Shown: positions 1 to 9,790, counted from the first letter of the stretch. The stretch: DNA of 64,000 nt from G963665925 sp963676345 (GCA_963676345.2 CAXXTS010000002.1:248001-312000); one strand, 5' to 3'. Translations and numbers: made by a program. Notes: generated from the sequence alone by a model not told the origin.

Positions 1-3000
1 GCTTCTCCTGTAACCTTAGGCGTGAGTGGAATCGTTGGCATATTGTTTTCATCACAAATTTTCTTTATCAGGTGCTCATAAATCATCGTCCTGTCAAAAG
101 ACAGTACCAAGTTCCCGGGATAAAGTTTTGTAAGAGCTTTTTGAAGCCTTATTCTACTGCGTCTCAGTGCACGTACCACATTTTCTGAATTTCTAAATGG
201 TGCCTTAAGCATTGAACGTGCATCCATATTAAGCGTACATGGCGTTGACATATTCACGACATAAACAGACTCGCCCGATTCCTTTCCTAGCACATTCAAG
301 AAACCTTGCATTCTCAGCACATTGTTCAATTTGGTATTTACACGGTCTGACACCATGTCTTTATAAATGGCGTAACTGTAATCCTTGGCCAGACAAAAGG
401 CAAGTGTCTCCGTGAGCAGGCGCTGTTCCACATTAGGCGAAGTATCTTTGGCATTTCTATAAATGCCATCTATGACCACAAGACGACCAACAGAGTGATC
501 TCTAATATAATCTGACAAATAGCCATCCTCAAATTCCAGGTAAATATCAATGGTCCTTAACCAGTGGAAGGCCGAAAACCCAATTATACGCCTGTTGTCA
601 TCTACACTTCTGAGCACCAGCAACCTGAAGCTCTTTTTGCTTGAAAACTCCTTGAAGGTTGTATAAGCTTTGCTGAAATCATACTTTACAACCGTAGCAA
701 GTTCTTCAAGCAGTGTCGGTGTAGGCTCTTCAACTATTTCAAGCGTAAGGGATTTTGTCGTCAGTACTTCCTTGTACATTGGCTCACGCTGATAGAGCCC
801 ACGTTCATATATAAATCGCTGTGCGAGTGGGTCTACCAGTTCAGAAATATCCCTGTTATCATCAATGTAATTTCTAATTTGTGTTGAACTGATATTTGAA
901 AACTGCTCTGGCAATTGCAATCGAACCGATCCTTCTGGCAGCTTGTCAAAGGCTTTGACGAATGCCTCATCTCGATCAGGTGCATTTGGAATCTTTCTAT
1001 CGAATACAATATGCTTAAAGCTCGTTATGCCGCCCTTCTTCTGTGGCAGTCTATAGGCTGAAGCATTGACAATAACATCGCCACCAACAACAATGTGTAC
1101 ATCAGAGGTCTTAAATTTCTGCTTTAGGTCACGCAGGTCTGATTCATTGGCTATATTCGTTGGTAAATACCTTGGATAAGTATATATATCAATTTCATCT
1201 GCAACAGACATTTTGATAATATCTCTACGAATTAGGTTTGGCTGTGTCCGCTTTGACCACGAAAATTCATCGACTGCAAGATAGACTTCAAAGCCCAAAT
1301 CACGTATTGCTTTGGCAATTTCTTTATGACTCAGGCTAAATGGATCAAATGCACCTGGGAAAAATGCAACTTTTCTGTTTTCAGGCATCTCAAGCGAGCC
1401 CTCTTCAAAAACATAATCCGAAATAAAACGGTAAATATTCTTAAGGCCTGCAGCATTGTTAAAGAAAACAAGTTCAATATTTTCATCTGTGTCCACCATA
1501 AGTGCCATGATTTTCTTAATGGACAGTTTAAAAACTTCAAGTTTCATTTGTCTTGCCATATGCCTTGACTCAAAAATGCGCTGTCCTATGACTCTAAACG
1601 CCACTTGATTCACCACAGGATTATAGTTTACAAATCCATTGAAGAGAATGCCCAACATGAGCACCAGTCGCTTGTTATAATCTTCCTCCTTGTCATCATG
1701 CATATCTTTGTAGCTGGAATAATGGCTTAAAGCATACCCGACAGTTTGTATCATCAAGGTTGTAATCTGTGCATTGGCACTTTTGACCTTTTCCTGAAAA
1801 CTGTCTAGTATTTCATCAAGCTCAACAGGCTTAATGTGCATCAAAATACGTCCCAAATATTGAGGAATATACCTTGTAAACTGGTAGGACTCCATTTCAA
1901 GTGCCCGAAGGAGCTCAATAACAATATCATTTCTCTGCTCAAAAGACAGGTTGGGAACAAGCTCTACAAGTCCTGCACCAGCACGATTTCTGACGGTTTC
2001 AACAGCACTTACCTTTAAGAGATTGCAAAAGTGCATGGCTGTATAAAAGGTATTGTCATACTGGTCTTCCAGGGTGTGCCTAACCAACAAATCGACTTGG
2101 AAACGCTTTGCAATAAAATGTGTGGCTGACTTCAGGTTGCTTAAGAAGAGACTGGAAATTTCTTTTAAATCTTCCCTACATGGTGCAGCGTACTTTTCCC
2201 ATACGTCGTCTCCCAGCTCCAAGCTTTCTACAAGTTTTAAGCGGGCGAAATTAAGAGCCGGACTTGAAGACACATCCAGTCCTTGAATGAGTGTATCGCT
2301 TACATGGTATTTTTCTTTCAAGCGGTCTTTTGCATGCAGCATCATTTCATCTAGCGCTCTAAATGCAGCCAGCTTTGTATTGATATTGTCTGCGACGAGC
2401 ATATTGTATACATAATCTATAACTTCATTTTTTTGCTCTAGTTCACATGTATCAAATGGAAGACCCGGTATAGTTGCCAACAAGTAATAGCGGATGTCTT
2501 TTGTATCCGATGGTTTTCTCAGGTAATCAAGCAAAATTTCGATGGCCTCAGTTTTCTTGTCCATATTCTGCTGGGCTTTAAAATAGGCTCGTACCATGCT
2601 TCTTGATGCGTAGCTGATCCAGTCCCTATGTTTACCGATAATTTTCTGGTCTGGATAAAAGAATGCATCCAGATACTTCTTAAATAAGTCTAAGGACATA
2701 ACCTCCGGCTTATCCAGAGCAACATCTTTAGGCAGTTCCTTGCGGAGTTCTTCATCATAGGTTCCAATGACAACCCCAAGCAGGGCTGCACATTGTTTTC
2801 TAATATCTTCTTCCGGCATAATAAGCTGCTCATACAAAAACTTGGTTACGATCAGCTTTTGCTTTTGTGTTAAATAAGGATGGTACTCTTCAAGAACCTC
2901 AATATAGCCGCGCAGGCCACTCAAATCACCTAAGTCTCTCGCACTTTCAAGCATCTTGTTCAGAGAAGTTTCATCGCGTAAATGATGCATGAGTTTGATA

Positions 3001-4130
3001 TTGTGGGCAATTGAAGCAAATTTCGCATTTTGAATAATCTGCTTACCCTGAAGCAGTGAATAATGATCAAACTCAAAGGCATCCTTCTCGAGCTCCCGTT
3101 CTGAGTCGGGGTCGACGTTTACCCCCAAATACATCATATACTCTTCAAAATCCTTAAGCTTTCTGTAAACACGACGGTAGCGAAGCTCCTTGGCTTCGTC
3201 AACATTGTCAAGTTTATCTAAGATAACCTTGAACGAATCATCCAGTGAATAATAACGCATTTGACGATTTTCATCTGATTTCACTCTAAAATCACTATAA
3301 ATCAGAATGAGGGCTTCTATTGGGAGATTTTCAAGCTCTAAGTCCCAAGTGGAATGATTGATGGCCACGTTACGAATATATACGATATCCCTTCTCTTGA
3401 ACCATTCCCCTGTATAGTAGTAGTGATAGTAGGCTACTCTTTTCTGCTCTTCCTTCTTGCAGCCGTACTTACCCACATCATGCCCAGCAGCAGCGCCGGA
3501 CACGCGGCCCATGTCCAGAGGAATGCCTACACTTTTAAGTTGACGGGCAACTTTCATCGCAAGAAAATGCACCCCACAAACATGGTCAAGAGTAGAATAC
3601 CCTACAACCTCTTGATTGAGCTTCATCAGCTCATATGTATATTCTTCATTAAAGGCACGCAAGAACCTTCTGTACTCTGTATCATCTTCTATTTCATCAA
3701 TTTCATGCTCCTGAAGCATAACCATGGCATAGCTGCTTTGCCAAGAGCCATCCTCAGAGGTTTTTTGAAACTCAGACACCATTTTCAGGGCTCTCAAATA
3801 GACATGGCATGCCGCGTCCATATCTGGACGTACATCGAACTCCATGGCATCCGGAAAGGCCAGCCTGAGAACAAACTTATAAATAAAGTCCAGCACATTC
3901 AGCGGATGATCTTCAGGCATGATCTCTTCAAGCAAGGGTAACATGGCTTCATAGAGGGCTCTGGAATTATAATTTTTCTCTTCAATCATATTCTTTAATG
4001 CACCGTGGAAGTAATCACTGTATAAAAACTGATGAATTTTCTCTTCATCCAGCTGATAACGTTCTATAAAATTACTGTCAAGCAGCATATCTGCAATTGT
4101 TCTGCGCATTTCATCAAATCGTGTCGACAT
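1..4130 (-). CDS. Giant multidomain protein: HD domain, helical repeats, NadD-like nucleotidyltransferase, GNAT domain (3' end outside window)
   Basis: The frame starts at an ATG at 4130 behind a GGGAGGC Shine-Dalgarno and stays open to the window edge, giving about 1376 residues without a stop. In order it shows an HD phosphohydrolase-like domain (GHDVGKYG near residue 215, then NHS and a later Asp), a long helical region resembling HEAT repeats, and a nucleotidyltransferase of the NadD/cytidylyltransferase fold from about residue 917 (VAFFPGAFDPFSLSHKE, ending in the ISSTQIR signature near residue 1080). A GNAT-like acetyltransferase segment follows (about 1130-1260), then the start of a further domain I cannot name. 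The usual HxGH of the nucleotidyltransferase reads SLSH, so catalysis is uncertain. I know of similar very long proteins annotated only as cytidyltransferase in clostridia. Substrate and role are unknown. Confidence 0.85.
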   Translation of the reverse strand, partial: MSTRFDEMRRTIADMLLDSNFIERYQLDEEKIHQFLYSDYFHGALKNMIEEKNYNSRALYEAMLPLLEEIMPEDHPLNVLDFIYKFVLRLAFPDAMEFDVRPDMDAACHVYLRALKMVSEFQKTSEDGSWQSSYAMVMLQEHEIDEIEDDTEYRRFLRAFNEEYTYELMKLNQEVVGYSTLDHVCGVHFLAMKVARQLKSVGIPLDMGRVSGAAAGHDVGKYGCKKEEQKRVAYYHYYYTGEWFKRRDIVYIRNVAINHSTWDLELENLPIEALILIYSDFRVKSDENRQMRYYSLDDSFKVILDKLDNVDEAKELRYRRVYRKLKDFEEYMMYLGVNVDPDSERELEKDAFEFDHYSLLQGKQIIQNAKFASIAHNIKLMHHLRDETSLNKMLESARDLGDLSGLRGYIEVLEEYHPYLTQKQKLIVTKFLYEQLIMPEEDIRKQCAALLGVVIGTYDEELRKELPKDVALDKPEVMSLDLFKKYLDAFFYPDQKIIGKHRDWISYASRSMVRAYFKAQQNMDKKTEAIEILLDYLRKPSDTKDIRYYLLATIPGLPFDTCELEQKNEVIDYVYNMLVADNINTKLAAFRALDEMMLHAKDRLKEKYHVSDTLIQGLDVSSSPALNFARLKLVESLELGDDVWEKYAAPCREDLKEISSLFLSNLKSATHFIAKRFQVDLLVRHTLEDQYDNTFYTAMHFCNLLKVSAVETVRNRAGAGLVELVPNLSFEQRNDIVIELLRALEMESYQFTRYIPQYLGRILMHIKPVELDEILDSFQEKVKSANAQITTLMIQTVGYALSHYSSYKDMHDDKEEDYNKRLVLMLGILFNGFVNYNPVVNQVAFRVIGQRIFESRHMARQMKLEVFKLSIKKIMALMVDTDENIELVFFNNAAGLKNIYRFISDYVFEEGSLEMPENRKVAFFPGAFDPFSLSHKEIAKAIRDLGFEVYLAVDEFSWSKRTQPNLIRRDIIKMSVADEIDIYTYPRYLPTNIANESDLRDLKQKFKTSDVHIVVGGDVIVNASAYRLPQKKGGITSFKHIVFDRKIPNAPDRDEAFVKAFDKLPEGSVRLQLPEQFSNISSTQIRNYIDDNRDISELVDPLAQRFIYERGLYQREPMYKEVLTTKSLTLEIVEEPTPTLLEELATVVKYDFSKAYTTFKEFSSKKSFRLLVLRSVDDNRRIIGFSAFHWLRTIDIYLEFEDGYLSDYIRDHSVGRLVVIDGIYRNAKDTSPNVEQRLLTETLAFCLAKDYSYAIYKDMVSDRVNTKLNNVLRMQGFLNVLGKESGESVYVVNMSTPCTLNMDARSMLKAPFRNSENVVRALRRSRIRLQKALTKLYPGNLVLSFDRTMIYEHLIKKICDENNMPTIPLTPKVTGE

Positions 4131-4298
4131 GGTACTGCCTCCCTTTCTTGGCATGTTGAGTTTAACCCATTGCACTTGTAAAATCAGTAAACACCACGGG
4201 TTAAATATATTTTAACATAGTTTTATGAAAACGATTCCACCACCTGTACGTGTTAGGCCTTTTTTTTGAGTGATTTCAGTGCTTTTTGTCCAAAATGT

Positions 4299-4325
4299 GA
4301 AATTTATACATTTTTATGCCGATAT
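4299..4325 (+). promoter_or_regulatory. Candidate SigD (sigma-28) flagellar-type promoter
   Basis: GAAA at 4299-4302, a 15-base spacer, then GCCGATAT at 4318-4325. The -10 element matches the Bacillus SigD consensus exactly and the -35 differs from TAAA at one base. It lies about 30 bases upstream of the coding region starting at 4356 and suggests that gene belongs to the motility/chemotaxis regulon. This is inference from sequence alone. Confidence 0.55.
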
Positions 4326-4355
4326 ATCTTGTAACAAAGCAAAGGTGGTGAGAAG

Positions 4356-4994
4356 ATGAAAGTCAATAAAACTTCAAAATCAAGTCGTCCTACAATTCAT
4401 ACACGCAGTGGTACCAATACGAAATATCAAAGCTCTATTGTAGAAAAATTGGATAAATCAAAGTCCTCACAACTCAAGTCGAATGACAGCGATACAAACC
4501 GATTGCTCTCAATTGATATCGTGTACGACAAACTCCAAGGCATGAAGGAAGAATACCGACAATTTTATAGTGAAGAGCAGCATTTTGAAGGCGCTTGGCA
4601 TACCCTTCTCGAAGATAGTGATCATTTCTTAGAACACTTGATTGAAATTTTCCAGGCACACAACCATGTGGTTGAAGCGCTGCTCGATTTTGATAGAACA
4701 TTCGAAACCAAGCACTGTAAAACCTTGGTGTCCTTTATAAAAAAATATGAAGAAGAACTCGCTGACTTGTCTGTTATCATTGAGCCAGATGGCAGATTTA
4801 GAGTCCGCCATAGAAAACTCAAAGACCATTACAGACAAGCACCTAGCGCCTTTAACTTCTTAACAATCAAAGACGGATTTTTACCAAAACTCTTTGACTA
4901 TTACCATAGTTTAAAGGCCATTAAGCCGCCAACAACAATAGATGAAGACCAACTTGCATGGTATCAGGGCTTATTTATGGATCAGAAAGCATAA
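4356..4994 (+). CDS. Hypothetical protein, possible motility-regulon member
   Basis: 212 residues that I do not recognise. The first 45 residues are rich in Ser, Thr, Asn and Lys and look disordered. The rest is a soluble, probably helical protein with no signal peptide or membrane segment. GGTGGTGAG provides the ribosome-binding site. The gene is monocistronic: its own SigD-like promoter lies upstream and a bidirectional terminator at 4998-5050 separates it from the convergent next gene. A flagellar or chemotaxis accessory role is plausible only from the promoter. Confidence 0.75.
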   Translation: MKVNKTSKSSRPTIHTRSGTNTKYQSSIVEKLDKSKSSQLKSNDSDTNRLLSIDIVYDKLQGMKEEYRQFYSEEQHFEGAWHTLLEDSDHFLEHLIEIFQAHNHVVEALLDFDRTFETKHCKTLVSFIKKYEEELADLSVIIEPDGRFRVRHRKLKDHYRQAPSAFNFLTIKDGFLPKLFDYYHSLKAIKPPTTIDEDQLAWYQGLFMDQKA

Positions 4995-4997
4995 TTA

Positions 4998-5050
4998 AAT
5001 AGGACCGTTAACTCCACCGATTATATTATGGTGTAGTTTACGGTCCTATT
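4998..5050. terminator. Bidirectional intrinsic terminator
   Basis: Inverted repeat AATAGGACCGT ... ACGGTCCTATT with T-rich flanks on both strands, between two convergent genes. Confidence 0.85.
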
Positions 5051-5081
5051 CCTTTGTAATCGTTAAAGTACGTCTACTGTA

Positions 5082-5579
5082 CTAAACAGTATCTTCATGT
5101 GCATCTTCAATGTGACCCAGCCAATCGCTGAAGGCTTTTCTCAAATAGAAATTAATCGTGTTTTCATCAAAGGTGCTTCCATCATGAATTTTACCAACTT
5201 TTTTCATGACGGCGCGCTTATCACCAGGCATGATATATCCAAGAATTTCTGTTTCAACCATATCATTCTCAGAAACATAGTAGCCAATCTTAACTTGAAT
5301 TGCACGCTGTTCTCTTCTGAATCTTACAAAGTTCTTCTGAATTCTAAACTCAACTTTGTCATCTTCAACGCTTAGACCAATTTCTTCATTTGAAGCCTCA
5401 ATGACATCTTTAAGATCGTTTTCAAGCCCCTTAAAGTATTTAAGAATCATTGTTTCTGCTTCATCCAACTGTTTTTTCTCAGCCATGAAAACTTTCCAGC
5501 TACGCACATCGCTTGAATAATGTTCCTTAAGCTTTTTCACCAGTTCATCACGATAGTTGTAGAAAAAATGTACTGACAT
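5082..5579 (-). CDS. Hypothetical soluble protein
   Basis: About 165 residues, charged and probably helical in the N-terminal half, with a C-terminal region like a small alpha/beta domain; no family recognised. The frame allows an ATG at 5585, but the Shine-Dalgarno GAGAGGGGG ends one base before it. The second ATG at 5579 (MSVHFF) sits 7 bases downstream and is the better start. The gene stands alone and shares a terminator with the convergent gene. Confidence 0.7.
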   Translation of the reverse strand: MSVHFFYNYRDELVKKLKEHYSSDVRSWKVFMAEKKQLDEAETMILKYFKGLENDLKDVIEASNEEIGLSVEDDKVEFRIQKNFVRFRREQRAIQVKIGYYVSENDMVETEILGYIMPGDKRAVMKKVGKIHDGSTFDENTINFYLRKAFSDWLGHIEDAHEDTV

Positions 5580-5821
5580 CGTCATTCCCCCTCTCAGCTA
5601 TTGGTTTGTTATTTTTATACCCACATGCTTATAGCCATAACGCTTGGAATCAATAAACTTATTTTACAGTAGCCTTAAGGCACCTCAAACTCCTTGAAAA
5701 TCATTGCTGGCTGTTTATTTGAAAGCAACTCGCATGGTATACTATATATGCAAAGTAAGACTGTAAACTGATTCAACTAGCCAAGAAAACTTGGATATTA
5801 CTAGACAATAGAAGGACATTT

Positions 5822-6526
5822 ATGAATATATTATTTGAAGATAAACACTATATCATTCTTTCAAAACCACAAGGCATGCCCAGTCAAAAGGACCCAACCG
5901 GCGACCTTGACCTCTGCAGCGCAGCTGAGGACTATTTGAAAGACAGAGATCATAAAAGGACAGACCTCTATGTGGTGCACCGACTAGACAGGCCTGTTGG
6001 CGGTATTATTACCTATGCGAAAAGCAAAGAGGCTGCATCTGCTTTTACAAGCCTGCTGAAAGACCATACGCTTTCTAAGAAATACTTATGTGTTGCCACT
6101 GGAATACCAGACAAAGAGACAAGCGCCCTCGTACATTATCTTAAAAAGAAGTCTTCTGAAAATCGTAGTGTTTCAGTTCACGCAAATGATGCGGGGGCTA
6201 AAGAAGCCCGGTTAACTTACCATCTTCTTGAAAGTGCGGTACTCAAACGCGATTCACTGTCCCTTCTTGAAGTGGAACTTGAAACAGGCCGACACCATCA
6301 AATACGTGTACAGCTCGCAACCGTCAACCTCCCACTATGGGGAGACGCAAAATATCATCCGAATGCGCGTCGCAAACGCAAGTGGACAGACATTGCACTT
6401 TGGTCTTACGCACTTAGCTTTATACATCCCTTCACCCATCAAAGGATATCCATTAAGAATTTGCCCCCGATTACACAAGATCCGTGGCAGCATTTTGAGA
6501 AACTAAAGAGCAATACCATGATATAA
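5822..6526 (+). CDS. RluA-family RNA pseudouridine synthase
   Basis: 234 residues. HRLDRPVGG at residues 53-61 contains the catalytic Asp (D56) of the RluA family, and ETGRHHQIRVQLA matches the RluA motif near the C-terminal third. There is no S4 RNA-binding domain, so this is the short catalytic-only form. It isomerises uridine to pseudouridine in rRNA or tRNA; the target base cannot be read from sequence. The methionine-sulfoxide reductase follows after 14 bases, so the two are probably co-transcribed. Confidence 0.9.
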   Translation: MNILFEDKHYIILSKPQGMPSQKDPTGDLDLCSAAEDYLKDRDHKRTDLYVVHRLDRPVGGIITYAKSKEAASAFTSLLKDHTLSKKYLCVATGIPDKETSALVHYLKKKSSENRSVSVHANDAGAKEARLTYHLLESAVLKRDSLSLLEVELETGRHHQIRVQLATVNLPLWGDAKYHPNARRKRKWTDIALWSYALSFIHPFTHQRISIKNLPPITQDPWQHFEKLKSNTMI

Positions 6527-6540
6527 AAAAGGAGAATCCC

Positions 6541-7047
6541 ATGAAACAAATTGATAAAATCAAATTTGACACGAAAGAAAAGCTTTATAAGTTTATGAAC
6601 ATAAAACTAACCGGCCTCATAGGCGACGAAGACAACTGGCTTGCAAACCTGTCCAATGCCTCGGCTCTTCTCAACTTACTTCTTGATGACATTAATTGGG
6701 TTGGATTTTACATCATGACAGGTGACAAACTCGTTCTCGGTCCCTTCCAAGGTAAGCCTGCATGTGTCAATATTGACATTGGCAAGGGGGTTTGCGGTAC
6801 TGCTGCTCAAACAAACTCTATTCAACGCGTTGAAGATGTCCACCTCTTCCCTGGACACATCGCCTGCGATAGTGCCTCTAATTCAGAAATAGTACTACCT
6901 ATTATCAATGATGGACAAGTGGTCGCAGTTCTGGATATTGACAGCCCTATAAAGCAGCGCTTTGACGAAGACGATGAGAAAGGCCTTGAACGTATTGTTG
7001 CAACCCTTGAAAAATATGTGGACTGGAATGCCTGCATTGCCAAGTAA
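6541..7047 (+). CDS. msrC: Free methionine-R-sulfoxide reductase (GAF type)
   Basis: 168 residues forming one GAF domain. Cys75, Cys85 and Cys109 lie in KPACVNI, GKGVCGTAAQ and HIACDSAS, the three-cysteine arrangement of the fRMsr/YebR family, with the following SEIVLPI strand also conserved. The enzyme reduces free methionine-R-sulfoxide in the cytosol using thioredoxin-type reductants. It is preceded by AAAGGAG and co-oriented with the pseudouridine synthase. A strong terminator follows. Confidence 0.92.
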   Translation: MKQIDKIKFDTKEKLYKFMNIKLTGLIGDEDNWLANLSNASALLNLLLDDINWVGFYIMTGDKLVLGPFQGKPACVNIDIGKGVCGTAAQTNSIQRVEDVHLFPGHIACDSASNSEIVLPIINDGQVVAVLDIDSPIKQRFDEDDEKGLERIVATLEKYVDWNACIAK

Positions 7048-7077
7048 ACAACTGTATATACACACTATTTTTACATT

Positions 7078-7122
7078 AAAAAAGGTCAATGCCACTGTTC
7101 ACATCAGTGGCATTGACCTTTT
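7078..7122. terminator. Strong bidirectional intrinsic terminator
   Basis: A 14-bp perfect stem, GGTCAATGCCACTG with its complement, loop TTCACAT, with A6 before and T4 after, between convergent genes. Confidence 0.92.
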
Positions 7123-7133
7123 AACATTACTTT

Positions 7134-9152
7134 TTACAAACTGAATTCTTCAAAAATAGCTTGAATATCTTTAGGTTTAGAAAATAAGTATCCCTGACCG
7201 TAAATACAACCCATTTCAACAAGCATATCTCTTTGCTCCTGCACCTCAATACCTTCTACAATTGTACTTAAGCCAATATCACGAGACAGGTTTACAACAT
7301 TCTTAATGATGGCAAAATCTTTTGATTCATTAAGTATTTGATCTACATAAGACTTGTCGATCTTAAGTATGTCAAATGGCATTTTACTGAGATAATTTAA
7401 AGATGAGAATTTCGTTCCAAAATCATCTAGGGCAATACCTACACCAAGTGCCTTAATGCTATTAATGGTTCCAAGGGACCGATCCATATCTTTTACAAGC
7501 GAATATTCCGTTATTTCCAGTTCAATACTGCTCGGATTTACTTGATGCTCTTCAAGTTTTCGCTGCATAAAGTCTATAAAGTTTTTAGCATGAAAGGACT
7601 GTACAGAAATATTAATTGCAAATTTCAATTCTGGTGCTCTTCCACTATAGGCTTTAACTATTTTCAGCGTGTTCTCTATCACCCATTTATCAATAGCGAT
7701 AATCAGACCTGTTTTTTCAGCAAAACTAATGACCTTGCCAATATTACGTTCAGAAACAGGATTGTCTGGCCATCTGAGCAGCATTTCAAGAGAAACCACT
7801 TTTTCTGTTCGCATGTCAACAATAGGCTGTGCAATCAGCTTCAGCTTATTTTCTGCAATGGCATCCTTTAAGGCTTTTTCCATAGCTGCCTCATACTGAA
7901 TAGACCGCATGAATGTATCTGTTACAAACTGATACTGCCCTTTCCCGCTTTGCTTAGCATGACTGAGCGCCATGTCAAGATTGGCGACAATCTGCCTTGG
8001 CCCATTTCCATTATCCGGGTAAAGCACCACACCAACACTTGCTGAAGACCTATAGGCAATGTCGAAAATTTCCCACTTGCTTTTTGTAATTCTCATAATT
8101 TCAGAAGCGACGCTATCTACTTTAACATGAGGACCCATTTCCTTCATAATAAGAAATTCATCCCCACCCCATCTATAAATATCAGATTGACTGAAGCTTG
8201 ACTTAAATGCATCCGAAAGCTGTCTAAGCAGTTCATCACCATATCTGTGACCGTACAAATCATTCAAGTACTTGAAATTGTCAAGTCCTATTAAAAAGAA
8301 TGCCAGGCGCTTTCCTTTTTCAAAGTTCTCTAAGATGTCATTTTCAAATGCTGCACGATTATATAAGTTGGTGAGTGTGTCTGTCGTCGCGAGTTCTAGG
8401 AGGCGCTTTTCATTTTTACGTTCTTTGGTAATGTTCGTGCCATAGGCTACAATCACATCTTCTTTTGTGTTGGGATCGACAATGCGGGACATATTACACA
8501 GCAAAATCAAGGTTTCACCAACTTTTGTGGAAAATGACATTTCAAGTCCTGTTACAACACTTTCATTATTTACTGTTTTTATTATCTCTGCGATTTCGAT
8601 GTCTTCTTCATCTAAGAGATAATCCGTCCAGTGTACCTCGCGCGACTTCTGCCAGTCAAACTGCTCCTGGCAGAACTTATTGGAGTTAAGAACCTCCCCC
8701 GTATACCTAAAAATCCACATTGCCATATTACTCGAGTTGAAGATTTCTTCATTAAAATCACTTTGATGCTTTAGGTCTATTGCCACTTTATTGAGTTCAG
8801 CAAGTTTCTTTTGAAGCTCTTCTTCCATAGCAATCAGCTCTTCAGAAAACGAAACCAACTCTTCATTCTTTTTTGAAAGCAGACGCGTTATTTCAAAAAT
8901 CTTACGATTGTCCAGTTTTATAAGCAAATAAAGGAGGACGCCAGTCATTAGGACATAAAAGCTGCCTTTATAAGTCTGCATCTGTTCATAAATATCTATA
9001 TCCTGCACCATAAAAGACAAGAGCTTGTCAGAAAATACAATCCAGAGAAACCCAATAATAATATAGGCAAGGGTAGGGCGCCAGGGTCTATTTTCAAAAT
9101 TTAAATTATCATATCGGACGTCTTTATTAAATACGTGAAATCTTTTATCCAT
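7134..9152 (-). CDS. Membrane-anchored PAS-GGDEF-EAL c-di-GMP turnover protein
   Basis: 672 residues. Two membrane segments near the N-terminus (about 28-50 and 63-82) are followed by a coiled coil (about 90-130), a PAS-like domain (about 135-245), GGDEF (RWGGDEF, intact) and EAL. In the EAL domain the signature reads EML (SLEMLLRW), while the catalytic Asp-Asp (DDFGTKFSSLNYL), KID and late Glu (VEGIE) residues remain. Both diguanylate cyclase and phosphodiesterase activity are therefore possible. The N-terminus lacks a large extracellular sensor, so signals probably enter through the PAS domain. It is transcribed alone, with GAGGTG as ribosome-binding site. Confidence 0.92.
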   Translation of the reverse strand: MDKRFHVFNKDVRYDNLNFENRPWRPTLAYIIIGFLWIVFSDKLLSFMVQDIDIYEQMQTYKGSFYVLMTGVLLYLLIKLDNRKIFEITRLLSKKNEELVSFSEELIAMEEELQKKLAELNKVAIDLKHQSDFNEEIFNSSNMAMWIFRYTGEVLNSNKFCQEQFDWQKSREVHWTDYLLDEEDIEIAEIIKTVNNESVVTGLEMSFSTKVGETLILLCNMSRIVDPNTKEDVIVAYGTNITKERKNEKRLLELATTDTLTNLYNRAAFENDILENFEKGKRLAFFLIGLDNFKYLNDLYGHRYGDELLRQLSDAFKSSFSQSDIYRWGGDEFLIMKEMGPHVKVDSVASEIMRITKSKWEIFDIAYRSSASVGVVLYPDNGNGPRQIVANLDMALSHAKQSGKGQYQFVTDTFMRSIQYEAAMEKALKDAIAENKLKLIAQPIVDMRTEKVVSLEMLLRWPDNPVSERNIGKVISFAEKTGLIIAIDKWVIENTLKIVKAYSGRAPELKFAINISVQSFHAKNFIDFMQRKLEEHQVNPSSIELEITEYSLVKDMDRSLGTINSIKALGVGIALDDFGTKFSSLNYLSKMPFDILKIDKSYVDQILNESKDFAIIKNVVNLSRDIGLSTIVEGIEVQEQRDMLVEMGCIYGQGYLFSKPKDIQAIFEEFSL

Positions 9153-9238
9153 ATTCTATACACCTCAGCGCTGTCTAGAGTCTTGATCAAATAACGAACT
9201 CAAATACTCCCTATTATTTTGCCTTTATCATGTACTGA

Positions 9239-9790
9239 CTATGCCCTATTGCCATATACAAGCTTCCAAAATGTCAATCCACTTGCGGCCGCATCATCTA
9301 GAGGATGGTGTTTGCGACCAGGACAGTCTGCAAATGCCCGTCTGTTTAAATGGTTTTCATAGCCCTTCATAAAAAGAACCGTCGCTAAATCTATCAGTGG
9401 AAAGGGTGCCTGAAATTTCCGATTTCTGTGATCGTCTAAGACACAATCCCTTAGAAAACGGGCTTCAACAGGCGCACCATTATCTGAAAGAAAGACGAGC
9501 TCACGACTTTGGCGCTCGTCATGGGTACGATATTTCATGTAAAACTGCCAAAATGCTTCTCGCAAGGACTGGACACTCCCATATTTAGGCATATCTTTCA
9601 AATACTTCACTATGTTTTCTTTTGTAAACTTGTCAGTGACTTTATAACTGTCAACACAACCTGAAAACTCATTTATTATTCTACCCGTCTTGATGTCAAT
9701 TATAACGACACCTACAGCAAATCCTTCTCCGTAAAGACCATCTGATTCAATATCGAATGAAAAAATCAGCTTTTTCGATTCAATGGACAT
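9239..9790 (-). CDS. DEDDh-type 3'-5' exonuclease family protein
   Basis: 183 residues. SFDIESDG near the N-terminus gives the DxE pair, a central Asp lies in the APVEARFLRDC helix, and HHPLDDAAASG near the C-terminus gives the HxxxxD motif of DEDDh exonucleases. The fold is RNase-H-like and the substrate is probably single-stranded DNA or RNA. The stop is 19 bases from the end of the mnmA reading direction, so it is the distal gene after mnmA. Confidence 0.75.
   Translation of the reverse strand: MSIESKKLIFSFDIESDGLYGEGFAVGVVIIDIKTGRIINEFSGCVDSYKVTDKFTKENIVKYLKDMPKYGSVQSLREAFWQFYMKYRTHDERQSRELVFLSDNGAPVEARFLRDCVLDDHRNRKFQAPFPLIDLATVLFMKGYENHLNRRAFADCPGRKHHPLDDAAASGLTFWKLVYGNRA

Noticed and set aside
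1..4130. Several plus-strand open frames within the large minus-strand gene, such as 3354-3941.
   Set aside because: They lie wholly inside a well-supported minus-strand gene, show no motifs and lack good ribosome-binding sites.
4225..4240. ATGAAAACGATTCCAC as a cre site.
   Set aside because: It breaks the consensus at the last position and lies downstream of nothing relevant; kept as chance.
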